This document shows positions 48,301 through 52,290 of a DNA stretch of 64,000 nucleotides, piece after piece (position 1 is the stretch's first letter; each line of letters opens with the position of its first letter). Under the pieces are notes generated by a model. The model saw only the letters and a list, made by a program, of their open reading frames with translations. It had not been told where the DNA came from and did no database searches. Source of the stretch: Anolis sagrei. Its lineage: Eukaryota; Chordata; Lepidosauria; Squamata; Anolidae. Made by a program: the position numbers and the translations under genes. Location of the stretch: positions 21,671,375 through 21,735,374 of the forward strand of contig NC_090034.1 of assembly GCF_037176765.1 (NCBI RefSeq), written 5' to 3'.

Positions 48301-51268
48301 CTTACTTCTAGCCAAGATGTTTACATAGGATCGCATTCCTTTCAACTTGAAAACATCTCTATTAGGGATCCCAAAGGCCACTTAGTTCGTGCTGCTTCTG
48401 CCAAGCAGGAACACACATCTCACTTCACATTCTACTGTACAGCAGCTCTTACAGTCAAGATGCCTGTCCCTATGTTTAGCAGAATCTCTTTCTTTTTAAC
48501 TTCAGCCTATTTCTTCATGTCCTTGTCTCTGGATAGAATCACAAAGTTGGAAGGGACCTCCAAGGGCCATCTTTTCTCTTCAGCCAGGAAGACACATCTC
48601 ACTCCATATTCTCTCATCCAACAGCTCATACAACCAAGATGCTCCTCACAATGTTCAGCCAGAATCTCTTTCCTTTCAACTTGAACCTATTTGTCTCTGA
48701 ATAGAATCACAAAGTTGGAAGGGATCTCAAAAGGCCATCTAGTTCATTCTTTCCAGCAGGAAGTCACCACTGGGCCCATATTCCCTATCCAATAGCCAAT
48801 ATGTTTAAATACGACCTCTTTTCTTTGAAACTGAACCTATTTCCCTGTCTCCTTTCCCCTCTATTAGGGACTGTAAGAGCCATCTAGTCCAGACATGGGC
48901 AAACTTCAGACTAGGGCGGAAGTTTGCCCATGCCTGATCTAGTCCACCCTTTCAGCCAGGAAGCCCAGTGTGGAACACATCTCACCACACTAAAACAGTG
49001 GATGTGGCTCTTAATGAGAAATGCCGCATTATCACAGGGTGTCTGTGCCCTACACCACTGGAGAAATTACACTGCTTAGCCGGTATTGCACCACCTGACA
49101 TCCGCCGGGAAGTAGCAGCCAATAGTGAAAGGACCAAGGCAGAGATATCTCCAGCTCATCCCCTGTTTGGGTATCAGCCAGCATGTCAACGATTAAATCA
49201 AGAAATAGTTTTCTTAGATCTACAGAGACACTCGCTGGAACACCTCAGCAAGCAAGAGTCCAAAAGTGGCAGGCTCAAACCCAGAACCTCAATCCACGGG
49301 TGATACCAGATGAGAGACTCCCTCCTGGGCACACAGAAGACTGGGCGACTTGGAAAGCGCTGAATAGAATACATGCGCTCTGGCACCACGAGATGCAGAG
49401 CCAATCTTAAGAAATGGGGCTACAAAGTTGAATCCACGACATGTGAGTGTGGAGAAGAGCAAACCACAGACCACCTGCTGCAATGCAACCTGAGCCCTGC
49501 TACATGCACAATGGAGGACCTTCTTGCAGCAACACCAGAGGCACTCCAAGTGGCTAGATACTGGTCAAGGGACATTAAATCAACTACCAAGTTTGCAAAA
49601 TTTGTGGGTTTTTTATCTGTTTGTTTGTTTTGTTCTGTTAGAAATGTAATACAATGGTATGGTTGCTGATGACACGATAAATAAATAATAGCCAGGAAGA
49701 CACCACTCAGCCCATATTCTCCTCTCCCATAGTGTTTCTAACCATTATAATGTTTACGTAGAACCTCTGTCCTTCCAATCTGAACCCATTTCTTTTGTTT
49801 CAGGATAGAATCACAAAGTTGGAAGGGATCCGAAAAGACTATCTAGTCCAGGCATGGGAAAACCTGGCTCCTCCTGGTGTTTTGGACTTCAACTTACACT
49901 ATTCCTAACAGCCTACCAGTTGTCGAAGGCTTTCATGGCCGGAATCACTGGGTTGTTGTAGGTTTTTCCGGGCTATATGGCCATGTTCTCCTGACGTTTT
50001 GCCTGCATCTATGGCAAGCATCCTCAGAGGTAGGGAGGTCTGAGGACCTCACTAACTCTGAGGATGCTTACCATAGATGCAGGCGAAACGTCAGGAAAAA
50101 AATTGCCTCCAGAACATGGCCATATAGCCCGGAAAAACCTACAACAACCCAGCCTACCAGTTGTTAGGCCTGTTGGGACTTTAAGTCCAAACCACCTGGA
50201 GGGAGGGTCCAAGTTTGCAGGACTTCCCTACTCGGCCCACATTCTCCTCTCCTACCGCACTTCTAGCCAAGATGTTAGGGGTGGGATCTCTTTCCTTTCA
50301 ATTTGAACCCATTTCTTTGTGTCTTTTATCTCTGGAAAGAATCACCAAAGTTGGAAGGTACACCTAAGGGCCCTTTGGTCCATCTTTTCAGGTAGGAAGT
50401 CAGCACTCAGCTCATTTTCTCCTATCTAATGGCACTACTAGCCAAGATGAGTACATAGGATTGCTTTGCTTTCATCTTGAGAATATTTCTTTGTGTCTTG
50501 ATCTCTGGATAGAATCACAAAGTTGGAAGGGATCCAAGGCCATCTAGCCCATCCCTTGAGGCAGGAATTCACCACTTGGCCATATTCTCATATCCAATTG
50601 CACTTCTAGCCAAGATGTTGAGGTAGGGACCTTTTTCCTATTCCATCTATTCCAGGCATGGGCAAACTGTTAGGAATGGTGGGAGTTTAAGTCCAAAACA
50701 CTCGAAGGGAGGGCCGAAGTTTGCCCATGCCTGATCTAGTTCATCCTTTCAAGACTGGAATTCACAACTCAGTCCATGTTCTCCTATCCAGTCGCACTTC
50801 TAGCCAAGATGTTTAGGTTGGACCTCTTTCCTTTCATATTGAAGTTACTTCTCTGTGTCCTATTTTCTCTATTAGGGATCCCAAGGGCCATCTAGTCCAT
50901 CCTTTCAGGCAGGAAGTCAGCACTCGGCCCATGTTCTCCTATCCAAAAGCACTTCTAGTTAACTTGTTTAGGTAGGACCTCTTTCCTTTCGATTGGAACC
51001 TATTTCTTTGTGTCTATATATCTGGATAGTTGGGACCCCCAAAGGCCATCTAGCCCAACCCCACGGTGCCAGGAAGGCATTCTCCCGAACGACATTCCTC
51101 CCGAAAGAGGCGCACTTGACCTGAAACAAAGGCCTCCTGACCCGCGTCGAGGCCTTCACACGGTGTGCCCCCCTTGAAGAACCCGGGTCTCCATGGCAAC
51201 CAGGGCCTGGCTCACCTTCCCACCGTCTGGTTGGCCAGCTGCTTCATACGGTTGAACTGCTTCTTCAT
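4530..51268 (-). CDS. ARHGAP17: ARHGAP17 (RICH1/Nadrin), complete coding region in 20 exons
   Basis: This is a Rho GTPase-activating protein of the N-BAR/RhoGAP family, known to act on Cdc42 and Rac1 at tight junctions and in exocytosis. I assembled 20 exons from recognisable similarity to the mammalian protein plus GT-AG boundaries. All phases agree and the sum is 2685 nt, or 894 residues plus stop; the human protein is about 881. Residues 1 to about 245 are the BAR coiled-coil domain and about 250-445 the RhoGAP domain, with the arginine finger at R289 in G-L-F-R-I. Residues about 500-840 are rich in proline and SH3-binding sites, and the protein ends T-E-S-T-A-L, a PDZ-binding tail. Introns 1 and 2 are the long ones (15.6 and 8.7 kb). 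The start codon sits in a near-perfect Kozak context (GCCGCCACCATGA). No stops or frameshifts were seen. Regulation is presumably from the CpG-island promoter shared with LCMT1. Confidence 0.96.
4740..5480. mobile_element. Palindromic non-autonomous DNA element, degraded
   Basis: Contains repeats of a terminal motif ACATAATAGTCGCA/GCGACTATTATG at about 4780, 4845 and 5445, and an interior resembling the element at 12012-12551. Simple (CCCT)n and (AAAG)n tracts lie inside. It probably comprises more than one copy, and limits are approximate. Confidence 0.5.
6197..6322. mobile_element. hAT-type MITE, CAGGCATGGGCAAACT family, copy 1
   Basis: Near-palindrome whose arms read GGGCAAACTTCGGCCC and end in GGGCCGAAGTTTGCCC. 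Members elsewhere in the window have 8-bp target duplications, so I assign it to hAT. Confidence 0.7.
6645..6690. repeat. (ATT)n microsatellite
   Basis: Trinucleotide run with minor interruptions in intron 19. Similar (AAT)/(ATT) tracts are at 3094-3148, 15660-15692, 19730-19765 and 19994-20025, most of them next to retroelement tails. Confidence 0.8.
7915..8508 (-). CDS. ARHGAP17: ARHGAP17 exon 19 (proline-rich)
   Basis: The largest exon, coding residues 642-839. It opens A-V-K-K-P-A-P-A-P-P-K-P and contains P-R-R-Y-S-S-S-L-S-P-I-Q-A-P and L-P-R-P-R-P-V-P-K-P-R-N-R-P-S-V. These are SH3-binding sites; the family is known to bind CIP4-type SH3 proteins. Very high G+C gives long open frames on the opposite strand that are not genes. 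Acceptor cttgcag|CAG, donor GTGACTG|gtaaga. Confidence 0.96.
8929..8965 (+). pseudogene. U2 snRNA 5'-end fragment
   Basis: Matches the first part of vertebrate U2 (GCTTCTC, then TTTTGGCTAAGATCAAGTG and TAGTATC) over 37 bases with about two differences in the CGGCC stretch. The rest of U2 is absent, so it is a truncated retrocopy or a chimera, not a gene. Confidence 0.75.
9052..9185. mobile_element. hAT-type MITE, CAGTGGTTCTCAACCTG family, copy 1
   Basis: Inverted ends CAGTGGTTCTCAACCTGT and ACAGGTTGAGAACCCTG. The flanking octamers (TTTTTCAG/CTTTACAG) agree at six of eight bases. Confidence 0.75.
9211..9345. mobile_element. hAT-type MITE, CAGTGGTTCTCAACCTG family, copy 2
   Basis: Second member, 25 bases after the first, with ends CAATGATTCTCAACCTGTGG and ACAGGTTGAGAACCACTG. 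Flanking octamers agree at six of eight bases. The termini resemble the SPIN-type hAT family. Confidence 0.75.
9733..9908 (-). CDS. ARHGAP17: ARHGAP17 exon 18
   Basis: Codes residues 583-641 plus one base: A-S-K-L-K-D-P-V-P-S-T-T, ending G-P-S-P-H-A-V-R-R. Its middle is poorly conserved but both ends match the mammalian protein. It is 176 nt, so skipping it alone would shift the frame. Acceptor ctttgcag|T, donor GGAGAG|gtgagt. Confidence 0.93.
11541..11798 (-). CDS. ARHGAP17: ARHGAP17 exon 17 (likely cassette exon)
   Basis: Codes residues 497-582 plus two bases: S-F-G-V-K-V-M-D-F, R-R-G-G-T-V-N-R-K-H-T-A-P-A-F-Q-P-P-L-P-P-T. It is 258 nt, a multiple of three, in matching phases, so skipping it keeps the frame (AG|T). 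Mammalian ARHGAP17 has forms with and without an internal stretch of about 78 residues that I believe corresponds to this exon. Acceptor cctccatag|C, donor GAGCAG|gtaaga. Confidence 0.94.
12012..12551. mobile_element. Palindromic MITE, 540 bp
   Basis: Left end GCTGTATTTCATCGCATAAT and right end reading ATGCAATGAAATACGGC form an inverted repeat of about 27 bases with four mismatches. The interior is purine/pyrimidine rich, with an (AAAG)n tract. No protein is encoded. It may be mariner-like from the TA-type ends, but this is unproven. Confidence 0.65.
14935..15088 (-). CDS. ARHGAP17: ARHGAP17 exon 16
   Basis: Codes residues 446-496 plus two bases: M-D-F-N-V-S-G-A-F-V, then S-G-N-D-Y-D-S-G-T-L-E-R-K-R-P and S-M-A-V-M-E-G-E-L-L. 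This serine-rich linker follows the GAP domain. Acceptor cttccag|AG, donor GGAAAG|gtacag. Confidence 0.95.
15193..15386 (-). mobile_element. Sauria-type SINE, partial
   Basis: Antisense copy. It includes the Bov-B-related tail (AGTCTAGTCGTGTCTGATTC) and the stretch AGGTCATGTGGCCAGCAGGA, and ends in a remnant of the tRNA-related head (GCGCCACCAGGAGCTCC). The middle is deleted. Confidence 0.75.
15692..15929 (-). mobile_element. tRNA-derived SINE, anole (ACA) type, copy 1
   Basis: Antisense copy. The head carries a recognisable polymerase III B box (GGTTCGAATCC on the minus strand). The tail begins GTCGTGTCAGGAGCGACTT. Same family at 21202-21480 and 30650-30892. Confidence 0.75.
15969..16114. 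mobile_element. MITE with TTCTAAGATGCC arms, copy 1
   Basis: Inverted arms CATATTTCTTTGATTCTAAG and TTAGAATTGAAGAAATACAG. A (TG)n run (16052-16076) lies inside. Ends resemble TA-flanked mariner-type MITEs. Confidence 0.6.
16165..16395 (+). mobile_element. L2-type LINE 3' end
   Basis: Translates in part to A-L-W-Y-S-L-P-P-Y-L-R and K-T-W-L-F, the end of L2-clade reverse transcriptases, followed by a short 3' untranslated part and a (GAT)n tail. Confidence 0.6.
16716..16807 (-). CDS. ARHGAP17: ARHGAP17 exon 15 (end of RhoGAP domain)
   Basis: Codes residues 415-445 plus one base: S-L-A-E-M-A-A-A-T-S-V-H-V-V-A-V-V-E-P-I-I-Q-H. There are two possible AG acceptors. I chose ccctcag|CTC, since only it keeps frame with exon 14 and restores the conserved S-L-A. 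Donor CTGAAG|gtgagt. Confidence 0.95.
17245..17358 (-). CDS. ARHGAP17: ARHGAP17 exon 14
   Basis: Codes residues 377-414 plus two bases: Y-L-I-K-F-L-A-K-L-A, then K-M-T-P-S-N-I-A-I-V-L-G-P-N-L-L-W-A. The N-x-A-x-V-x-x-P-N-L motif binds the GTPase. Acceptor tttgcag|G, donor GAAGG|gtaagc. Confidence 0.96.
17468..17548 (-). CDS. ARHGAP17: ARHGAP17 exon 13
   Basis: Codes residues 350-376 plus two bases, I-Q-D-Q-D-K-K-L-Q-D-L-W-R-I-C-Q-K-L-P, part of the RhoGAP domain. Acceptor cccctcag|C, donor TTTCAG|gtgggt. Confidence 0.95.
17929..18010 (-). CDS. ARHGAP17: ARHGAP17 exon 12
   Basis: Codes residues 323-349 plus two bases, G-A-L-K-S-Y-L-R-E-L-P-E-P-L-M-T-Y, the K-x-x-x-R-E-L-P-x-P-L signature of RhoGAPs. 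The donor GCAAA|gtaggg lacks the usual G at -1, so it should be weak, but the frame requires it. Confidence 0.95.
18181..18306. mobile_element. hAT-type MITE, CAGGCATGGGCAAACT family, copy 2
   Basis: Starts CAGGCATGGGCAAACTTCTG and ends AAGTTTGCCCATGCCTG. Flanking octamers GGTTAAAA/GGTTAGAA agree at seven of eight, as expected for an old hAT insertion. Confidence 0.8.
18318..18600 (-). mobile_element. CR1 3' end, two tandem antisense copies
   Basis: Two units containing AAGCACCATCAAAGCCCTC, separated by an (AAT)n tract. This is the antisense of the CR1 3' terminal region. Confidence 0.6.
19282..19393 (-). CDS. ARHGAP17: ARHGAP17 exon 11 (arginine finger)
   Basis: Codes residues 286-322 plus one base. 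It starts G-L-F-R-I-A-A-G-A-S-K; R289 is the catalytic arginine finger that completes the GTPase active site. Acceptor cccctcag|GGT, donor GGCAG|gtaggg. Confidence 0.97.
19490..20155 (+). mobile_element. CR1 3' ends repeated in tandem
   Basis: Several partial copies of the CR1 3' terminus (CTGGATGGCCATCTGTCAGG; GTCCCTTCCAACTCTAGGAT; ending ATTCTATGATTCTATGA) alternate with (ATT)n and (AAT)n tracts. No protein frame survives. Confidence 0.65.
20435..20562 (-). CDS. ARHGAP17: ARHGAP17 exon 10 (start of RhoGAP domain)
   Basis: Codes residues 243-285: D-K-W-T-E-K-P-A-F-G-T-P-L-E-E-H-L, then I-E-A-C-V-M-M-L-L-E-T-G-M-K-E-E. The F-G-T-P-L motif opens the RhoGAP fold. Acceptor taactag|AC, donor GAGGAG|gtaggg. 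Confidence 0.96.
21202..21480 (+). mobile_element. tRNA-derived SINE, anole (ACA) type, copy 2
   Basis: Sense copy. It starts GGGCCCCTGATGGCGCAATG (tRNA-like head) and ends in the tail CAAGTCACTCCTGACATGG followed by an A run. The B box (GCGGTCTGAATCT) is decayed. Confidence 0.7.
21776..21948. mobile_element. MITE with TTCTAAGATGCC-like arms, copy 2
   Basis: Ends TACCATATTTCATCACTTC and GCAAGGAAATACAGTA are inverted repeats, and the interior alternates AAGGCGCACC and GGTGCATCTT. It is related to the copy at 15969. Confidence 0.6.
23037..23118. mobile_element. Perfect 82-bp palindromic MITE
   Basis: Every base from 23037 pairs with its mirror up to 23118, with the centre at CAATTG. It begins TACAGGGTTAGTCAAAATGC. 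The outermost TA pair fits a mariner target duplication. Size and form recall the 80-bp MADE1 elements of primates. Confidence 0.8.
23211..23344. mobile_element. hAT-type MITE, CAGGCATGGGCAAACT family, copy 3
   Basis: Starts CAGACATAGGAAAACTTCGG and ends GTCTGTCCATGCCTG. Flanking octamers CTATAAGT/CTGTAAGT agree at seven of eight. Confidence 0.75.
23619..23700 (-). CDS. ARHGAP17: ARHGAP17 exon 9
   Basis: Codes residues 216-242 plus one base, F-L-E-A-Q-A-D-Y-H-R-K-A-L-A-V-L, closing the BAR domain. Acceptor tcctcag|TTC, donor CAGCAAG|gtaaag. Confidence 0.95.
23808..23876 (-). CDS. ARHGAP17: ARHGAP17 exon 8
   Basis: Codes residues 193-215, D-Q-L-A-A-D-M-Y-N-F-I-S-K-E-G-D-Y. It is 69 nt and phase 0 at both ends. 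Acceptor ctcacag|GAC, donor GTAGCG|gtgagt. Confidence 0.95.
24217..24328 (-). CDS. ARHGAP17: ARHGAP17 exon 7
   Basis: Codes residues 155-192, W-N-Q-A-H-K-T-S-A-T-N-F-Q-G-L-P, the best-conserved BAR stretch. The donor is TGCAAG|gtgtgtg. The pyrimidine tract of its acceptor is a (CTTT)n microsatellite running directly into the splice site. Confidence 0.96.
24331..24387. repeat. (AAAG)n microsatellite at a splice acceptor
   Basis: On the minus strand it reads (CTTT)n and runs directly into the exon 7 acceptor, so it is the pyrimidine tract of intron 6. Confidence 0.9.
24811..24916. repeat. Inverted repeat, 25-bp arms
   Basis: Arms TTGGTGCAAATCCATGCCTC and GGAGGCATGAATCTGCACCA with a loop of about 55 bases. 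Likely a small MITE. Confidence 0.5.
25131..25207 (-). CDS. ARHGAP17: ARHGAP17 exon 6
   Basis: Codes residues 130-154 plus two bases, I-E-I-P-N-I-Q-K-Q-R-K-Q-L-A-K, the basic part of the BAR helices. Acceptor cttttttag|ATA, donor GCCAG|gtaaag. Only about 105 nt of intron separates it from exon 5. Confidence 0.95.
25313..25424 (-). CDS. ARHGAP17: ARHGAP17 exon 5
   Basis: Codes residues 92-129, starting G-K-M-L-E-T-C-G-E-A-E-N. The acceptor is unusual: ttttcaaag|A with a short pyrimidine tract, but the frame needs exactly this junction (GG|A AAA ATG). Donor ACAGAG|gtgagt. Confidence 0.93.
25643..25757. mobile_element. Degraded hAT-type MITE
   Basis: Short palindromic repeat with CAGGCATCTTCAACCTG at the left and GGAGTCCAAAACACCTGG near the right, like the other CAGGCAT elements. 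Confidence 0.45.
25976..26360 (+). repeat. LINE-tail sequence repeated three times
   Basis: Three units of roughly 145 bases, each containing TGTGAGCT-like and TCTCTTTTTTAGAGAGAT-like stretches and ending ACAAATAAAAATAATGAT-like. This resembles an L2-clade 3' untranslated region duplicated in tandem. Confidence 0.5.
26475..26551 (-). CDS. ARHGAP17: ARHGAP17 exon 4
   Basis: Codes residues 67-91 plus two bases, K-K-L-P-L-T-A-F-A-Q-N-M-Q-E, in the BAR domain. Acceptor ctgcag|AAA, donor CTTGG|gtaaga. Confidence 0.95.
26768..26872 (-). CDS. ARHGAP17: ARHGAP17 exon 3
   Basis: Codes residues 32-66 of the BAR domain, beginning I-E-R-R-L-D-M-V-R-S-V-C-H. It is 105 nt, phase 0 at both ends. Acceptor gtccag|ATT, donor AAGCAT|gtgagt. 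Confidence 0.95.
26873..28830. other. ARHGAP17 intron 2, proximal part
   Basis: Holds an L2-like 3' tail (27090-27290), a G run (27826-27838), an (AGG)n tract (27893-27942), a G-rich patch (28294-28319) and about three tandem units with TGCCTCTT-like motifs (28360-28680). No exon seen. Confidence 0.5.
29040..29180 (+). mobile_element. CR1 3' terminus, tandem pieces
   Basis: GGTTGGACTGGATGGCCTCT and a second similar piece, the CR1 3' end motif, with CATCTGTCGGGAGGGCTTTG between. Confidence 0.55.
29285..29880. repeat. 600-bp AT-only low-complexity block
   Basis: Almost pure A and T, composed of variants of TAAAATATTTTAAAATTAAA without an exact period. No coding potential. Confidence 0.7.
30050..30165 (+). 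mobile_element. CR1 3' terminus pieces
   Basis: Two copies of the TTCCTGCCTG...GATTGG motif around GATGACCATCTGTTGGGAGG. Confidence 0.45.
30650..30892 (-). mobile_element. tRNA-derived SINE, anole (ACA) type, copy 3
   Basis: Antisense copy from CATGTCAGGAGCGACTT to the tRNA-like head GCGCCACCAGGGGCTCC. Flanked on both sides by TTGTTG-type sequence that may be the target duplication. Confidence 0.75.
32735..33100. repeat. Palindromic tandem repeat inside hAT copy 1
   Basis: Units containing GAACTGGGTTATCTGAATCC and its inverse half (GATATTGTGGGA, ATATCAAGG), repeated about two and a half times. Related short pieces (CTACACTGCCATATAATGCA) occur at 13820 and 60435, so it is a dispersed MITE family. 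Confidence 0.65.
33165..33490 (+). mobile_element. Sauria SINE, near complete
   Basis: tRNA-related head GAGCCCCAGGTGGCACAGTA with B box (GGTTTGAATCT) near 33230, a central domain (CATGCTGGCCACATGACC), and a Bov-B-like tail (CAGACACGACTGGACTTCAT). It lies within hAT copy 1. Confidence 0.85.
33975..34315 (+). mobile_element. CR1 LINE 3' end
   Basis: Contains TTTAGCTTGGAGAAAAGGAG and GCTGGATGGTCATCTG, ending in the CR1 terminal motif. More tandem copies of the last 60-80 bases follow at 34340-34455, 34955-35000 and 35030-35085, with (CT)n tracts between. Confidence 0.65.
34457..34917 (+). mobile_element. L2-type LINE 3' end
   Basis: Codes R-L-R-S-S-G-E-A-L-L-S, then R-D-R-A-F-S-V-I-A-P-Q-L-W-N-S-L-P and a stop, the C-terminus of L2-clade elements. 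Then a 3' untranslated part and an (AAAT)n tail. 5' truncated. Confidence 0.75.
35542..35581 (-). CDS. ARHGAP17: ARHGAP17 exon 2
   Basis: A 40-nt exon coding residues 18-31 (R-A-E-K-T-E-V-L-S-D-D-L-L-Q). The acceptor is caccag|A and the donor CTACAG|gtattt. It lies alone between the two longest introns, so it is easily missed by gene finders. Confidence 0.93.
35582..42000. other. ARHGAP17 intron 1, repeat-poor distal part
   Basis: No exon or RNA gene seen. I recognised few transposable elements: L2-like tails near 36410-36510 and 37020-37260, and a run of 18 C (39324-39341). The rest looks single copy. Confidence 0.45.
42010..42250 (+). mobile_element. CR1 LINE 3' end
   Basis: Clear CR1 3' terminus: GAAGAACTTCCTGACTGTGA, GCAGTGGAACTCTTTGCCCC, AGGCTGGATGGCCATCTGTC, ending in repeated ATTCTATG. 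Confidence 0.8.
42251..46740. other. ARHGAP17 intron 1, middle part
   Basis: No exon, RNA gene or well-formed mobile element recognised. A 10-base G run is at 46141 and a small MITE fragment at about 46160-46210. Confidence 0.4.
47095..48242 (-). mobile_element. hAT-type element with internal palindromes, copy 2
   Basis: Ends CAGGGGTCCTCAAACT and AGTTTGGGGACCCCTG, flanked by a perfect 8-bp target duplication CTCTAGTT (47087-47094 and 48243-48250). The GC-rich part (47705-48180) alternates two kinds of palindrome three to four times. No transposase frame. Inserted into the CR1-derived array. Confidence 0.88.
47571..47706 (-). mobile_element. Sauria SINE 3' half inside hAT copy 2
   Basis: Antisense tail and central domain (GACATGAAGTCCAGTCGTGT; AGGTCATGTGGCCAGCATGA). 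The head is absent; the palindrome array starts where it should be. Confidence 0.8.
48890..48936. mobile_element. hAT-type MITE, CAGGCATGGGCAAACT family, minimal copy
   Basis: Only 47 bases: CAGACATGGGCAAACTTCAG and AAGTTTGCCCATGCCTG. The perfect 8-bp target duplication ATCTAGTC on both sides shows that this family is hAT. Confidence 0.85.
48964..49689 (+). mobile_element. 5'-truncated LINE (Jockey/CR1 group)
   Basis: Codes pieces such as L-N-E-K-C-R-I-I-T-G-C-L, L-A-G-I-A-P-P-D-I-R-R-E and C-E-C-G-E-E-Q-T-T-D-H-L-L-Q-C, the C-terminus of the same LINE group as the copy at 52942-54215. Ends in (AAAT)n. Flanked by a 10-bp target duplication AGCCAGGAAG (48954-48963 and 49690-49699). The frame is broken. 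Confidence 0.8.
49858..50220. mobile_element. hAT-type MITE, CAGGCATGGG family, with insertion
   Basis: The left half starts near CAGGCATGGGAAAACCTGG, and the right half reads CCTGTTGGGACTTTAAGTCC. It is split by the palindromic element at 49923-50150. Confidence 0.65.
49923..50150. mobile_element. Long palindromic insertion with 13-bp target duplication
   Basis: Arms of about 90 bases (GGGTTGTTGTAGGTTTTTCC ... and ... GGAAAAACCTACAACAACCC) round a short loop. Flanked by AGCCTACCAGTTG at 49910-49922 and 50151-50163. Non-coding. Confidence 0.7.
50653..50733. mobile_element. hAT-type MITE, CAGGCATGGGCAAACT family, short copy
   Basis: 81 bases from CAGGCATGGGCAAACTG to AAGTTTGCCCATGCCTG. Flanking octamers ATCTATTC/ATCTAGTT agree at six of eight. 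Confidence 0.7.
51216..51268 (-). CDS. ARHGAP17: ARHGAP17 exon 1 (coding part)
   Basis: Codes residues 1-17 and two bases of codon 18, starting M-K-K-Q-F-N-R-M-K-Q. This is the amphipathic N-terminal helix of the N-BAR domain. The donor is GGAAG|gtgagc. The start is chosen by the strong Kozak context and by match to the mammalian N-terminus. Confidence 0.95.
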
Positions 51269-51619
51269 GGTGGCGGCGAAAGGGCTGCTTCCTTCCTTCC
51301 TTGCTTCCTTCCCGCCGCCCTCGGCCTCCGCCGCGGCTCTGCCTCCCTCTCGCTCCTCTCCCGCCCGGCTTCCCACCTCACCCTCCTCCGCCGGAAGCAG
51401 CAGCCGCCTACGTCATTTCCGGCTCCAGCCCCCCTCAGTAATGGCTGACTCAGAAGCCGAGGCAGCGGAGGCCACGTGACCAAAAGGGGCGTGGCCATAG
51501 ATTCTTGGGACAGACTCACCGAGGCTATCCTTAGCCATACACGCGGTGACTGCACTTCCCTCGTTGCCTATTGGTTGTCCTCACTTGCTTGCGCCCGCCC
51601 CCTACAGCTGTCAAAACAA

Positions 51620-52172
51620 GCCCCCTCCAATGCAACTCCTCTCCTCTTTGATTTCGAGAGTGGCATCCCTTTCGACCAATAGGAACCGTGATCTGGGCGA
51701 GAGGTGGTCCTGGTGATATCCAATGGAAAACCGTTCTCTTTGACAGTGACATCCCTCTCAGCCAATAGAGAAAACGATCGGGGCGGGATCCTGGTGACTT
51801 TCAATGGAACTGCTTTTGAGATTGACATCCCTCTCAGCCAATAGAAAGGGAGGTGCTCCGGGTAACCTCCAATGGAAAAACCTGCTCCTGTCTTCCTTTG
51901 AGAATGACACCCCTTTCAGCCAATAGAGAGGACGGCCGGGGCAGGAAGTGTCGGCGACATCCAATGGAAAACCTCGCCTATCTATTCCTTTGAGTGTGAC
52001 ATCCATCTTAGCCAATAGAAGAGCCGGAGGGGCGTGACGTGAGTCCCGCCGACGAAAACCCCCTCGCTGCTTTTGGGAGTGACATCCCTGTCGGCCAATA
52101 GCGGGAGCGATCGGGGCGGGCGGAGTTTCCAACGAGCTCCAATGAGGACGCGATTTTGGCTGCGGCCAATGG
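51620..52172 (+). promoter_or_regulatory. Tandem array of CCAAT boxes
   Basis: Six imperfect units of 76-92 bases. Each contains TGACATCCCT-like sequence, then CAGCCAATAG, then a GC-rich stretch, then TCCAATGGAAA. CCAAT occurs on the plus strand at 51627, 51676, 51720, 51762, 51838, 51869, 51920, 51961, 52012, 52095, 52139 and 52166, and inverted (ATTGG) at 51570. This is the binding motif of NF-Y. Confidence 0.85.
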
Positions 52173-52211
52173 GCGTCGCTGTTACTGAGAGGTGGCGCCG
52201 TGAGGGAGGAA

Positions 52212-52247
52212 GGCCGGCAGGCAGGCAGGCAGGCAGGCAGGCAGGCA
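52212..52247. repeat. (GGCA)n microsatellite in LCMT1 leader
   Basis: About eight GGCA units immediately upstream of LCMT1, probably in its 5' leader or core promoter. Confidence 0.85.
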
Positions 52248-52290
52248 AGCGGGAGCGCTGCGGGGGAGCCCTTCCTTCCTTCCTTCGGAG

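Larger units (their letters stand above)
46740..51065 (-). repeat. Tandem array of CR1-derived units, antisense
   Basis: About ten or more units of roughly 180-200 bases. Each has AGAATCACAAAGTTGGAAGG or a variant (TTAGGGATCCCAA), then CCATCTAGTCCA, then CACTTCTAGCCAAGATGTTTA, then CTCTTTCCTTTCAACTTGAA. They read as the antisense of a CR1 3' end duplicated in tandem. The array is broken by later insertions (47095-48242, 48964-49689, 49858-50220 and others) and stops 150 bases before exon 1. Confidence 0.7.

Noticed and set aside
46740-51065. Repeat-spacer pattern that might suggest a CRISPR array
   Set aside because: The repeats are long, diverged, CR1-derived and in a vertebrate intron.
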